Of a stretch of DNA of 64,000 bases, positions 12,204 to 22,330 are shown piece by piece (positions within the stretch are counted from its first letter, which is position 1; every line of letters begins with the position of its first letter). Under the pieces are notes generated by a model. That model did not search any database. It was not told the origin of the DNA and saw only the letters and a program-made list of their open reading frames with translations. A program made the position numbers and the translations under genes. Source of the stretch: Cryptomeria japonica (taxonomy: Eukaryota; Streptophyta; Pinopsida; Cupressales; Cupressaceae). The stretch lies in contig NC_081408.1 in assembly GCF_030272615.1 (NCBI RefSeq), forward strand, positions 60,784,114 to 60,848,113, given 5' to 3'.

Positions 12204-13256
12204 TGTTGACGTGTGTTTTGTACACAATCATACACAGAATAAAATACCGACAGGCATCTTATCCTCTCTTGAGAAAATAGTCTCTAACTGCTGAAGATCT
12301 GCAAAAAGGATCAGTTAGATGGACTCCAAGGTTCTTTTAGTGGGGTCTCCACGTGTGGACAAGCTTTTTTAGTGGTATGATGTGATTTGCTGTTTCCTCC
12401 AAGGCGTCTTACGGATTCAAAGCTCGAAGATTTTACTAAACTAAAGGAACTTTCAAAAAAAAATGGAAAAAGGACAGGGTTTAAGAAAGTCTAATCTAGC
12501 CTAACCCTATGAATGACTTAGCATGAATGAGATTTGGCAAGACTCAACCAACTTCAATTTTGCCATAAGATAACAACTCAATTGAAATTAGTGCGATCTT
12601 CTAGGGTAATAATGGTATTCAATGCATCAAAGACCAAGGACACTACTACGAAGGTACATATCCTAGATGCGAAAATGCTTGAAGATTAAGGACTCAAAAT
12701 GTTTTCCAGTCGACCACGCAAGGCGTTCCTACAATCAGCAGGAAGCTAGTGGTTTGGATTGCGAATCCTACCAAATATCAAGTCTCACACTTAGCCTTTC
12801 AAATTAACAAACTACTTCGATTGAGCGTGATTCAAGTACATCCAACAACCATGAAGATAACTTATGAAACTTGCAACAAAACACCATAACTTCAATATTT
12901 TATTGATTTCCAAGTCATCATATACAACAATTGCTTGAATTTCTCTCTTCAAGACTCAATCTTGCTACAAAATAAAAATTGCTTACAACTCTAATCTTTC
13001 TATTTCACTCTTAACTCTATTCTCTATTTTTCTATTCTATATCAAATGAAATGAAAAATGGGGGTATAAATAGCATCCCCAGTTACAATGAAAGGTCCAG
13101 ATTGAAAGCAAATCAATGGACAAGATCATGACACCTAAACCCTAATTAGGGTTTGTTACAAATGACCTCCTTTTTACTGAACAATATTAAATACATAGCC
13201 AAATATTAAATTTGGCACAAAAATCTAGGAGGTATCAACCAATGAGAAATAAGATG
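12204..13256 (-). other. 3' region of E1a
   Basis: Non-coding stretch from the ORF stop to the CGTCAACA edge. The outer 300 bp are clearly similar to the ends of E1b (16481-16790) and E2 (57240-57541), including ATAAAATACC...CTTATCCTCTCTTGA. A shorter part of the same end is found in E4 (60166-60233). It contains the telo-box palindrome and the opposite-strand TATA box. Confidence 0.8.
13065..13154 (+). promoter_or_regulatory. Opposite-strand TATA box and inverted telo-boxes (E1a)
   Basis: TATAAATA (13065-13072) lies between GGGG and CCCC. The perfect 18-bp palindrome AAACCCTAATTAGGGTTT (13137-13154) follows about 65 bp downstream on the + strand, which is antisense to the element's ORF. AAACCCTA is the plant telo-box, known from promoters of translation-machinery genes. 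The arrangement is repeated in E1b, E2 and E3. An antisense promoter is an inference; the motifs themselves are certain. Confidence 0.5.
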
Positions 13257-16200
13257 TCATGTCATCTGTAACAACCTTTCATCTAGAATCTTATTCCCTT
13301 TCCAATTCTCTTTTTTAGCATATGCAATGAATTTTGTCACGATTCCTTCGATTTCTGTGCTTGGAATCTCGGGAAGATTCTTGATACTCTCTTCTAAGTG
13401 GATAACCTGATCAAATGCATCTAGAAGAGCTGTGTCCCAAGTAGGTTCAAGTTCCTTCGTTCTATCAATCAGGAGCATGGTGGCATACATCTGATCATAC
13501 TGCTCATCTGTAACATCTGCGTCCTTGCGAAAGATGATCTTGATTCTATCCTCAAATTCTTGTATATCCACATCTGTCTCGACCTCGATCCTTCTGCCAA
13601 GAATGGTACGAAGTACCTCAAATACTCTGTCCTGGATCGGATTGATCACCTCCTCAACTTGACCACATCTAACACTGATGTCCTCAAAGAGAACACTCTT
13701 TATATGGAGTAAGGTTGACCACTGAAACAAACTGTGAGAATCACCTTCTAAGATCCTCTCTTGTGCTAAAATTCTTCTGGATGTATGTCTTTTAACTTTC
13801 AAGACAGGGATGACAACGTCCTTGGTATGGGCAAATGCAGCTACTGTTGCCATCAATCTGTGAATAATCTCAAGAACTTGGATAGCCTGATGGGTGATCT
13901 TCGACATCCTTGTAACAAACTCTATGGCCACCGTATGAGATCTATCCATCCAACTACATGTACGCTGGACCATATTCCTGAATCTTTCTGCTTCATTGAT
14001 TGATTGAAGGGGCAATGCCTGCAATGGTGATCTAACTGGATCCTGATGTCCCAAAGGTTCATTGATGTGACTGAAATAAGTCCTCCATGCACCGACCTCT
14101 CTCTCAAGCTTTCTATTCTTTTCTACTTCTTCTCTAAACTTGTCCTTCAATGCCTCAAATGTGTCGGTGGCATCATCTAAAGTTTGCTCTGCTGTGGATG
14201 GTCCTAACTCAATAGTCTGTATATGATAGTCCTCTGCTAGGATCTCACCTTCATATTTGTCTGCTGCCGGTGTAGCTATCTGCAGTTTTCTAGATCCAGT
14301 CTCATCTCGAATCATCTTGGACATCTTTGTAGCCTTCTTCTTCTCTGTTGTCATATGTGAACGTCCCACGAGGCTCTCTAAATCAATTGCACTGTCCTCG
14401 TCCTCTATTACGATCACCTTAGTCAATCTTTCCTTCAACCAATCTGGGATATTTGATCTTGTCTCTTGAACTTGAATTTCTTTGTGTACTACTTCTTCTT
14501 GTCTGGGAGGAGATGTTACTTCATTATCATTATCTAAATCATAGTCTTGGAGAGATCCATCGGATGAAACATGCTGTGCCTGTTCTTCTTCCTGTCTGTC
14601 ATTCTGTACCATCGATTCCATGGATTCTTCCACTCGAACTGTTCTATCCTCTGGCCTGGAAGAAATACCTGGTGTTTGATCTTTGTTGGCACCTTGCTTT
14701 TTCTTGGAAGGCTCTTTCTTCTCTGATCTTTCCTTTCTCTTCGAACCTCTCGAATGGAGATTGCCCTCACTGGCACATCGAAGGTTACCTTCACCTGAAT
14801 TCCTAGGATTAGGATTGCCTTCACTAACACTGGCTCCACCTTCGGCTGGCTTTTCTTCCAAAGTAAAAGACATGGCTATGCCTTGTTCTCTCAACTTCTG
14901 ATGCTGAACGTCTACCCATCTGCGAGTACAAGACAAGACTGGTGCCATCAAATCATCTAAATCCACGGCCTCGGGCTCATTCCAATTCAAACTTATTGTT
15001 TTGCTTTCTCTATCATATGAAGATTGGATGTGCCTGCCGTTGTCCTGAGCTTGGTCGGCTACTCTGTAAATCTTACATTTCCTGATGAAATCCAAAGGCA
15101 ATCTAGAATGTATCTTTCGTTTCACTTCGAGATCATCTAGGAGATTCATCATAAAATCTTCAATCTGGTACTCATGTCTAAATCTTCTACCGACCGTCTC
15201 CTCTAAATGTCCATGTGGATCAAAACTATTCCTCCAAGCAAAAGATGAAAAAGGATACAAGGCTAACTCCTTCTCTGCGTCATCCATGGCTAAGACATTA
15301 GGACATACCTCAACTGAATTACCCAAAATAATAGGTACCTGAACTCCATTCTGATGTCTGTGTCTGAATGCCTTCACATATGCTGCCAACTGCCTTGTTA
15401 CTTCAAGTAACACAATTCTGTCTGTCGGGTACCTCGGCAACATGTATGGAGGTAAAGGACATCCATACACTCTAATGTAAGTGAACTTGGGAAACTGAAT
15501 GAACCAAGCACCGTACCTCTTGATGAATTCCTGGGCATCCTGAGATAATCTGTTGTGAATCCCTCCTTGCAACGTCCTTGTGATGTTCATCGTGAAAGTA
15601 TCATTGATTAACTTGTAGTTCTTCCCTGGTGGATGATGCAAGTAGGTATAGGATTCACAAACTCTGACCTCGCCGGGTCCTCTTCCAATCACTCCTCTGT
15701 GAGGTAGTCCTGCGTACTCAACGCTCCTGATTAAGGCATAGATGACGTATGAACTCATGTGGAAGGACTTAGTAGCCCTGAGTCTTCTCAACTGTACGTC
15801 TAAGCAATGGCTAATTATCCTAGCCCAATGTATTGTACCCTTTCCTTGAACAATCACCTGGATGAAGTAAAACATCCATTTCTCAAAATAGAAGGCATGA
15901 GGTGCTCCTGTAACTCTGTTGAGCATGGTGATCAAATCTCTGTACTCCTCTTGGAAATCAATCCTGTGTGGTGTGTTCGGTACTTTGCTCAGACGGGGAC
16001 GACTCTTAAGTAGCCAGTTCTTGTTGATTATGCTTAGGCAAGCATCTGGATCATCATCGTACACTGATCTGGCTCCTTCAATGCTCTTGTATATCATGTC
16101 CCTGTGCTCTGGAAGATGGAAGGCTTCACTTATGGCTTCCTCTGAAAGGTACGCCAAAGTGTTTCCTTCGTTGGACACAATTGTCCTGGACTGTGGATTG

Positions 16201-16478
16201 TAATGACGGGCACACTCGATCATCAACTCATGGCACTGAATGGCTGGAGGAAAACCGGCCGCCTTAATGATGCCACTCTCTATTATTCTCCGGGCGACAG
16301 GTGATGGCTTGCCGATGTAAGGGACCTCTCGGAACTTCTTTGTGCTAAAGTTCCCCAAGTTGGTATCTCCAATGTTGCTCCACTTGGACACGATCTTGGT
16401 CTCCATTTCTTCGGTCTTCTGATCTTCTTTCATGAGAGCCGAGCGACTGGTGGATGCTCCCGCCTTTGGGGTCGCCAT
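13257..16478 (-). CDS. Element-encoded protein of 1,073 residues, unknown family (intact copy)
   Basis: Uninterrupted frame. The start is MATPKAG at 16478; the open frame runs 8 codons further upstream only because E1b was inserted there. Residues 1 to about 480 look globular, with many aromatic and proline residues (SKWSNIGDTNLGNF, GAPHAFYFEKWMFYF, RYGAWFIQFPKFTYIR). A basic KR/KE-rich stretch at about 575-595 could be a nuclear-localisation signal. Residues 600-700 are acidic and low in complexity. About 770-805 is probably coiled coil (LKDKFREEVEKNRKLEREV), and a conserved helical C-terminus ends near IVTKFIAYAKKENW. I see no gag zinc knuckle, protease, RT, integrase or RNase H motif. Homologues lie at 53300-56514 and, more diverged, at 45913-49204. 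Its position recalls the extra ORF of some Ty3/gypsy Tat elements, but homology to that or to plant mobile-domain proteins is unproven. Confidence 0.8.
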   Translation of the reverse strand: MATPKAGASTSRSALMKEDQKTEEMETKIVSKWSNIGDTNLGNFSTKKFREVPYIGKPSPVARRIIESGIIKAAGFPPAIQCHELMIECARHYNPQSRTIVSNEGNTLAYLSEEAISEAFHLPEHRDMIYKSIEGARSVYDDDPDACLSIINKNWLLKSRPRLSKVPNTPHRIDFQEEYRDLITMLNRVTGAPHAFYFEKWMFYFIQVIVQGKGTIHWARIISHCLDVQLRRLRATKSFHMSSYVIYALIRSVEYAGLPHRGVIGRGPGEVRVCESYTYLHHPPGKNYKLINDTFTMNITRTLQGGIHNRLSQDAQEFIKRYGAWFIQFPKFTYIRVYGCPLPPYMLPRYPTDRIVLLEVTRQLAAYVKAFRHRHQNGVQVPIILGNSVEVCPNVLAMDDAEKELALYPFSSFAWRNSFDPHGHLEETVGRRFRHEYQIEDFMMNLLDDLEVKRKIHSRLPLDFIRKCKIYRVADQAQDNGRHIQSSYDRESKTISLNWNEPEAVDLDDLMAPVLSCTRRWVDVQHQKLREQGIAMSFTLEEKPAEGGASVSEGNPNPRNSGEGNLRCASEGNLHSRGSKRKERSEKKEPSKKKQGANKDQTPGISSRPEDRTVRVEESMESMVQNDRQEEEQAQHVSSDGSLQDYDLDNDNEVTSPPRQEEVVHKEIQVQETRSNIPDWLKERLTKVIVIEDEDSAIDLESLVGRSHMTTEKKKATKMSKMIRDETGSRKLQIATPAADKYEGEILAEDYHIQTIELGPSTAEQTLDDATDTFEALKDKFREEVEKNRKLEREVGAWRTYFSHINEPLGHQDPVRSPLQALPLQSINEAERFRNMVQRTCSWMDRSHTVAIEFVTRMSKITHQAIQVLEIIHRLMATVAAFAHTKDVVIPVLKVKRHTSRRILAQERILEGDSHSLFQWSTLLHIKSVLFEDISVRCGQVEEVINPIQDRVFEVLRTILGRRIEVETDVDIQEFEDRIKIIFRKDADVTDEQYDQMYATMLLIDRTKELEPTWDTALLDAFDQVIHLEESIKNLPEIPSTEIEGIVTKFIAYAKKENWKGNKILDERLLQMT

Positions 16479-17386
16479 ACTGTTGACGTGTGTTTTATAC
16501 ACAGCCTAACACAGAATAAAATACCTAAGGGTATCTTATCCTCTCTTGAATAAAGCCTCTAACTGCTGAAGATTCGCATGAAGGATCAGTTAGGATGACT
16601 CCAAGGTTCCTTTTGGTAGGGTCTCTACATGTGGACAAGCTCCAGTGGTATGATGTGATTTGCTGGAATCACAAGGGGACTTACATTGAACTTCCGATCT
16701 GCTTTGCTGGACACAGGCTCTTACTAACTTAGATTTGAAAAAAATGGAAAAAGGATAAGGGCGAAAAGAGGATCTAATCCTAATACTAGAAATGTGGGAG
16801 TAATGACTTGATTTTTGATGAAACTCTAACTAGGTCTTGTTTTGACATCAATGGAACATCTACACAAGACTAGTGCGATCTTCTATGGGAAGCTTTATGA
16901 TGTTCAAATCATCACCGCAGGCATAGATACCATCCAAGTTGATGCATATCAATGAAGAGGCGACAAATTGAAATTGAGCTTAAGCTGAACGATTCCAGTC
17001 GACTACGCAAGGCAAGTCTGCAATCAACAAACTGCTAGTAGTATGGATGTACGAATTCCACCATCAATCAATCACATTCCCTCCATTCATTTAATCATCT
17101 ACCATCTAAGATTGAAGACTCAACAAGAAACCATGCAAATTGCAAGAAAAACGACATATTTCACCATTACTTCAATGAAAATGGAGTTTGTTTACAATCA
17201 ATGGCAACAATTTCTTGCCTTATCCTCCTATTCTACTCTCTAACTACTTTCAACTATTTACAACTCTCTCTAATTCTATCTAAAAATTCACCCTTACAAA
17301 ATGAAATGCCTGGGCTTATATAGTGCCCACAATACAATTTGATGGCTTAGATCAATTCAAGATCAATGGCCAAGATTCAACAATGA

Positions 17387-17404
17387 AAACCCTAATTAGG
17401 GTTT
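17387..17404. promoter_or_regulatory. Inverted telo-box palindrome (E1b)
   Basis: Perfect AAACCCTAATTAGGGTTT. A TATA-like CTTATATAG inside GGGC...GCCC lies about 70 bp before it, near 17315-17325 on the + strand, as in E1a. Confidence 0.65.
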
Positions 17405-17837
17405 GTTACAACCATTACATAACATTTAATGTTTGACCAATGATGAAATTGTATTGCTTGGACACATGTCCCTTTTAGAAAAATCGACCAATGGATAGCC
17501 GGGGTAGGTACATCGGAGTTTGTGCCACCTTCCATGAGTTAAGTACATTGAATCTGGCCATGCTGAGATGGACTTCACTGATTGGAGAAATGATGACCAG
17601 GACGCCACCTCATCTGACACTTGAAGCTTGCTAGATATTCAATTTGATGTCGTTGAGAGGCTGTCTTTAATTAACTCTTGTTCTAACTCCTTTTGTCCTT
17701 GATGTGCAGGATGACGATGTACCTCGCCTTGGAATGCTGGATTGAAAGAGGTCGCCCATGTCTCGGCTTGATCGTCCTGGCGAAGACCGTCCTTGATCCG
17801 GCTTGATTTTCCTTGAAGAGACCTCCATTTGACGCCT
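17405..17837 (-). other. Replacement segment of E1b between splice acceptor and 3' region
   Basis: Directly after the conserved acceptor (minus strand TTGTGTAG, 17834 on) the sequence departs from E1a and E2. It holds a short frame of about 53 codons starting MEVSSRK, rich in Ser and Arg. I see no similarity to the large ORF. It may be captured host DNA or a remnant of another ORF version; a working peptide is not supported. Confidence 0.45.
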
Positions 17838-18031
17838 ACACAACATTTCAAAATTAGTAACATGATTTTGCAATACATAACATAAATTAGAGAGCAATTT
17901 TTTAGGAAACTTAATGATAAGTCCTTTATTAATCATTTCCTAAAAAAGACTGAGCTAAGGAAAAACAAAATTTCAAAATTAAGGCAATGACAATCAAAAT
18001 TCGAAATTAAAACAAGAGATCTTGCCATACC
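17834..18031 (-). other. Leader intron of E1b (predicted)
   Basis: Minus strand donor AG|GTATGG (near 18028) and acceptor TTGTGTAG|G (near 17834), about 195 nt apart. Both sites are conserved in E1a (about 21347-21560) and E2 (53086-53291), although much of the sequence between them differs. Confidence 0.55.
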
Positions 18032-18385
18032 TTACTTGAGAGCTTAACTCTAAAATGCAAAATAAAGGAATTCGCCCAGGCAAAATTTGAAATTCGATAG
18101 TCTTGATGTGATCTTCAAAAGAACGTTCCTCTTATCAACTTCGCCACCCTTCAAGCCTTGGACGTGATATCCTCTTCAAGTTAGCAATTTCGCCATCTTT
18201 GATATGTCCTTGACGTGATCTCCAATGCCTTGGACAAGTTCGTACTTCCTTGGATAGTACTAACGCCTTCCTTTGGATATAAATTCGTACCTCCTTGAAC
18301 ACAACTTCGCACTTCTCCCTTTGTCTTCCTTAAATCGCACTTGAGATGATAAAAATGATAATGTGAAAATAAAAATCTTTCACCT

Positions 18386-18400
18386 CCCTTATATAAGCGC
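18386..18400 (-). promoter_or_regulatory. TATA box of E1b
   Basis: The minus strand reads GCGCTTATATAAGGGAGG, matching GCGCTTATATAAGGAGG in E2. A GGCCGAC motif follows on the + strand near 18419 (upstream in element orientation) and again near 18474. This is the only strong TATA between the array and the ORF position. Confidence 0.7.
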
Positions 18401-18710
18401 CTCTCATCATTCACCCTAAGGCCGACTTTTGTGAAATAAAGCAATTTTAAACGATTTTTAATTAAATAATAAAGGCCGACCTCCCTATCTAAGCGCTCCT
18501 CTTGATTTTTATTAATTAATAAATAATTAATTAAATGCCTTTATCATTTAAATTGACAAATTCGATTTTTACAAGGCAAAATAATTAATTAACATTAAAC
18601 GCAATACTTAAATGCTATTTGTAATAAAATATCGATTTTGTTAGCATTTAAATAAATTAAAAAATGTGTTTTAAGCGCCAAAATGAAAAAGTGAGAAGAT
18701 ACGTACCTCA

Positions 18711-20898
18711 TCGCCCTGGTCCCTTCCTGAGGGACAGGAGCGATCCTAGTGTCCTGGCTCAAATTTGCAAACTTTTGATCTTCGTTCTTCGTTCATTGCC
18801 TTCCAAAGGATGCCCTTGATCTTGCGTGAACTTGCCTTGACATGCATTTAAAGGAACATGAGTGTTTTAATGAAATCGCCTTGGTCCTTGTCCAAAGGAC
18901 AGGAGCGATATGGGTTCCTTAGCTTAATTGATAGCATTTGGACGTTCCAAACTTTGATATATCACTTTCAAAAGACGCCTTGGACCTCTTGCGACCTTGG
19001 AAAACCTTGACCTCACGTGATTTTTGCATGAATTAGCAAATATATTCAACATCGCTCTGGTCCCTTCCTGAGGGACAGGAGCGAATTTCAAGATTTTGAG
19101 CTTGTCTTTGCCTTTTTCAACTTGCCATTGCCTTCATTGGGTAAAACGTGGTCCCTTGATCCTCCTCAATCACTTGATGCGTGATAAACTTTCAAAATTT
19201 AGAACCTTTATACAAATTTCGCTCTGGTCCCTTCCTGAGGGACAAGAGCGAACTGGGAGTCTTAGTGCAAATCTTTCAATGTGACGACCTTTGTAACTTG
19301 TTGCTTGATGGAAATGCCTTGAGACGTCCTTGCCACCTTGTTCTTCGGCTTGGAGTGGTTTTGAACTTGAAGAAAAGGCAACATACTTATTGTATCGCCC
19401 TGGTCCCTTGGAGAGGGACAGGAGCGATTTTGCTCTTGTGGTCTTCATTTCACTTTTCTAGCTTCCAAATTTATATTCAACGGGTTCGTAATGCGTCCTT
19501 CCATTCATTCATGCCTTGAGATCGGTTGAAATTTGGCGAGAAAATCATCTACAACAAAAATCGCTCTGGTCCCTTCCTGAGGGACAGGAGCGAACTTAAG
19601 CATTTTGGTCCTTTGTTGACGTTTGATAATCTTCAATTTGTCTTCAACGGGTTCGATTGACCTCCTTTCTTGCCTTCGAACATAAAATTTGCTTGGTCTT
19701 TGTTCAGGACGTACCTTATGAAGAACTTCGCTCTGGTCCTTCAGTGAGGGACAGGAGCGAAATTGACCCTCTAGGCAAAACTTCATCATTTCATTGTTTT
19801 TGATCAAGTCTGGATGTTCTATCATGCTCATTTCGTCCTTCACCATGCCTTTGATGTCTCGATTCGTCCAAACAAGGTCAGGAATGGCTCAACTAAGCAT
19901 TTTCGCTCTGGTCCCTTGGTGAGGGACACGAGCGATTCGCCTTGGTCCCTTGGAGAGGGACATGAGCGAAATTTGACTTTTCGCACTCTCAATCAGGACA
20001 ATTTTAATGGAATATAACATTTAAGTATAAGTGACATTTCCTTCTATGTTTCTTCTTTCTTATACTTTAAGTTATATTCCATATAACTTTCAGGATGTTT
20101 GAGAGTGGTTTCAGACCTCCAGGAGTTATATTGCAAAATCTAGTTTTTGGAGGTTTTTTCAGTTTCCAGACTTAGTCAAATTCAGGATCAGGGCCTCACT
20201 CAAGCCGGACTTGCTACCCTGTTGATCTCCCCGACAGCACTTCAAGTTATATTCATTTGATAAAATGTACCTCTTTGGACCTTCTCACATCGTCAAGACG
20301 TGGACAAAGCAAAATTGGATTTGTAGCTCCGGTCCTTCACTGAGGGACAGGAGCGATTTAGGCAATTAGCACTGTTATGGACGTCCCAAAAATCTTCAAT
20401 TTATATTCAACGCATTTATCTCATGTTTTTCCTTGTTTTTGAACGTAAACTTGCCTTGACCTTTGTCTGGATTTTGCATAATGAAGGAAATCGCTCTGGT
20501 CCCTGGGAGAGGGACGAGAGCTACAAGGTACCTCGCCCTGGTCCCTTGGAGAGGGACAGGAGCGATATGGTCAATATAGGTCATTCTCCTTCGTTTTTGC
20601 ATATCAAATTATATTCATTTGGCAAAGTATCTTCCTTCGGACGTCCTCAAATCATTAAACTTTCAAAATCTTGCAAGGACAAGACGAAATTTGAATTGTA
20701 GCTCCGGTCCTTCACTGAGGGACAGGAGCGATTTTCCTCCTGGAGGCATTTCTGTGCTCATGAAAATCTTCAATTTATATTCAATGGAAAGATCTCGCCG
20801 TTCTCCATCACTTCCAATTCGTAATTCATCTTGACCCTGCAAGAATAGTAAGATATTTGAAAACGAGCTCCCGTCCTTCACTGAGGGACAGGAGCGAT
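18711..20898 (-). repeat. Palindrome array of E1b (14 units)
   Basis: 33-34-bp units of the type TCGCTCTGGTCCCT-tcctg-AGGGACAGGAGCGA start at 18711, 18876, 19052, 19219, 19395, 19561, 19728, 19903, 19937, 20325, 20491, 20533, 20700 and 20866. Apart from two doublets (34 and 42 bp) and one gap holding the 20010-20230 module, spacings are 165-167 or 175-176 bp. Arms pair at 12 of 14 positions, with the same two mismatches in most units. Intervening DNA is weakly alike from unit to unit, so this is an old tandem array in which the palindromes were kept. Confidence 0.9.
20008..20235 (-). repeat. Foldback module shared with E0
   Basis: Inverted repeat TGGAATATAACATTTAAG ... ACTTTAAGTTATATTCCA, then a block (GATGTTTGAGAGTGGTTTC...) nearly identical to E0 1245-1345. 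Its presence accounts for the one 388-bp gap in the E1b array. Confidence 0.65.
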
Positions 20899-21346
20899 TT
20901 TGCTCCTACAGGCCAAAATATCATGATTTTACACATTTTATCACTTCACAAGGCGAAAACAAATCATTTGAAATGCCTAGGATCAAAATTCAAAAAAGTC
21001 AAAATTTGGTCAAAAATATTCAATTGGACAAAAATTCACATTTCATCTTCAACACTTAGACAAATTTAAGCTCTGCCTCAACATTCCAATTGAAAATTAG
21101 ACCATTCTGGCGAATTCATTTCATTCAAAATTTGCATTCTAGAAAAGGAAACTCAAAAGCCCTCAAAAACGACTGGATTTTGGTCCGAAAAGACGGTAAT
21201 TAGAACCCTAAGGCTTGACCCTAAATCCAGACAACTAACAAACTAACAAAACCCTAAAAAAGCAAAGCGAAAACGAGCAAAACGAGCAAAAAAAAATGGG
21301 TCCCCATTTGCAATGGGGCGATGTGTGAAAACGTCACAACACATAC

Positions 21347-21560
21347 CTACACAACATTTCATTATAAGAAATAGATTTTGCAATAAATAACGTAGATAAG
21401 AGAGATAAATTTTAGGAAATCTTATGATAAGTCTCTAGAGTTATCATTTCCTAAAATACAACGATTGAGCCAAGAGAAACTCAAGGATCAAAATTTCAAA
21501 ATTTGAAATATGACGATAAATGAATAAAGCAATAACAATTAAATCGCCATACCTCGATAG
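21347..21560 (-). other. Leader intron of E1a (predicted)
   Basis: Donor GAG|GTATGG (minus, near 21558) and acceptor TTGTGTAG|GT (near 21348). Without E1b, the acceptor would lie only 3 nt before the ORF's ATG. Confidence 0.55.
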
Positions 21561-21992
21561 AGAGCTAACTCTAGAATGCAAAAACAAAATTTGCCTAGGC
21601 GAAATTTGAGGTATAAAGTAATCTTCAATATGATCTCCTCAAAATTGACTTCGCCACCTCTGGACAGAATGTGATCTTCACTTATCGCCTTGGACGTGGT
21701 CTCAAATGGATCTTCAAATTCGCACTAACAAATCTCCAAGTCCTTAGCAAATTTGCCTTAGTGTGGTCTTAGATGGATCTTCAAATTCGCATCACCTTTT
21801 GATTGCTTACGCCACCTTGGATGGAATTCACACCTCTTCAAACACACTTCGCACTCCACGCAAGATGATACTAGCGCCACCTTTGGTTTGAAATCGCACC
21901 ACCTTTGGATGAATGAAACTCGCACTACATTCGCCTCTTCTCAATTCGCATGAAGGAAGGTAAAATAATGATGTAGAAAATGATAATTCTAC

Positions 21993-22007
21993 CCCCCTTA
22001 TATAGCG
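21993..22007 (-). promoter_or_regulatory. TATA box of E1a
   Basis: The minus strand reads GCGCTATATAAGGGGGG. GGCCGAC motifs follow near 22030 and 22094 on the + strand, matching the paired GGCCGAC/GCGC blocks of E1b and E2. Expected to drive the spliced leader and the ORF; E1b now separates them by 4.9 kb. Confidence 0.65.
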
Positions 22008-22330
22008 CATTCATCCTTCATTTACTAAGGCCGACTTAATAAAAATAAAACCATTTCAAACGATTTTTTAAATGATTTGCAATAACATGACAAGGCCGAC
22101 TTCCATATATGAGCGCTCAAATCGATTTTAATTAATTAATTATTTAATACCTTGCGTTTTTTATTGAGAATTTCGATTTTAAATAAAGGCAAAATAATTA
22201 ATAAATGTCTAACGCCATATTAAATGCCAATTTAAATAGGATTTTCAATTTTTAAATCGATTTAGCATTTAAGGAAATTTGAATTGTTTAATTTGGCGCC
22301 AAAAATATGAAAATAAAGGGACGTACCTCA

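Larger units (their letters stand above)
16481..21341 (-). mobile_element. E1b: 4.86-kb family member lacking the ORF, nested in E1a
   Basis: Edges TGTTGACGTG (16481) and GTCACAACA (ending 21341) are flanked by perfect CATAC duplications (16476-16480, 21342-21346). It keeps the whole upstream part (palindrome array, TATA box, leader intron) and the 3' part (telo-boxes, terminal block). In place of the 3.2-kb ORF it has about 430 bp of unrelated sequence. The insertion lies at the start codon of E1a's ORF. The duplicated target, GTATG on the coding strand, preserves an ATG on both sides. Confidence 0.88.

Noticed and set aside
13137-13154. Interstitial telomere repeat
   Set aside because: Only one inverted pair, no tandem TTTAGGG run, and it recurs in every element copy at the same place.
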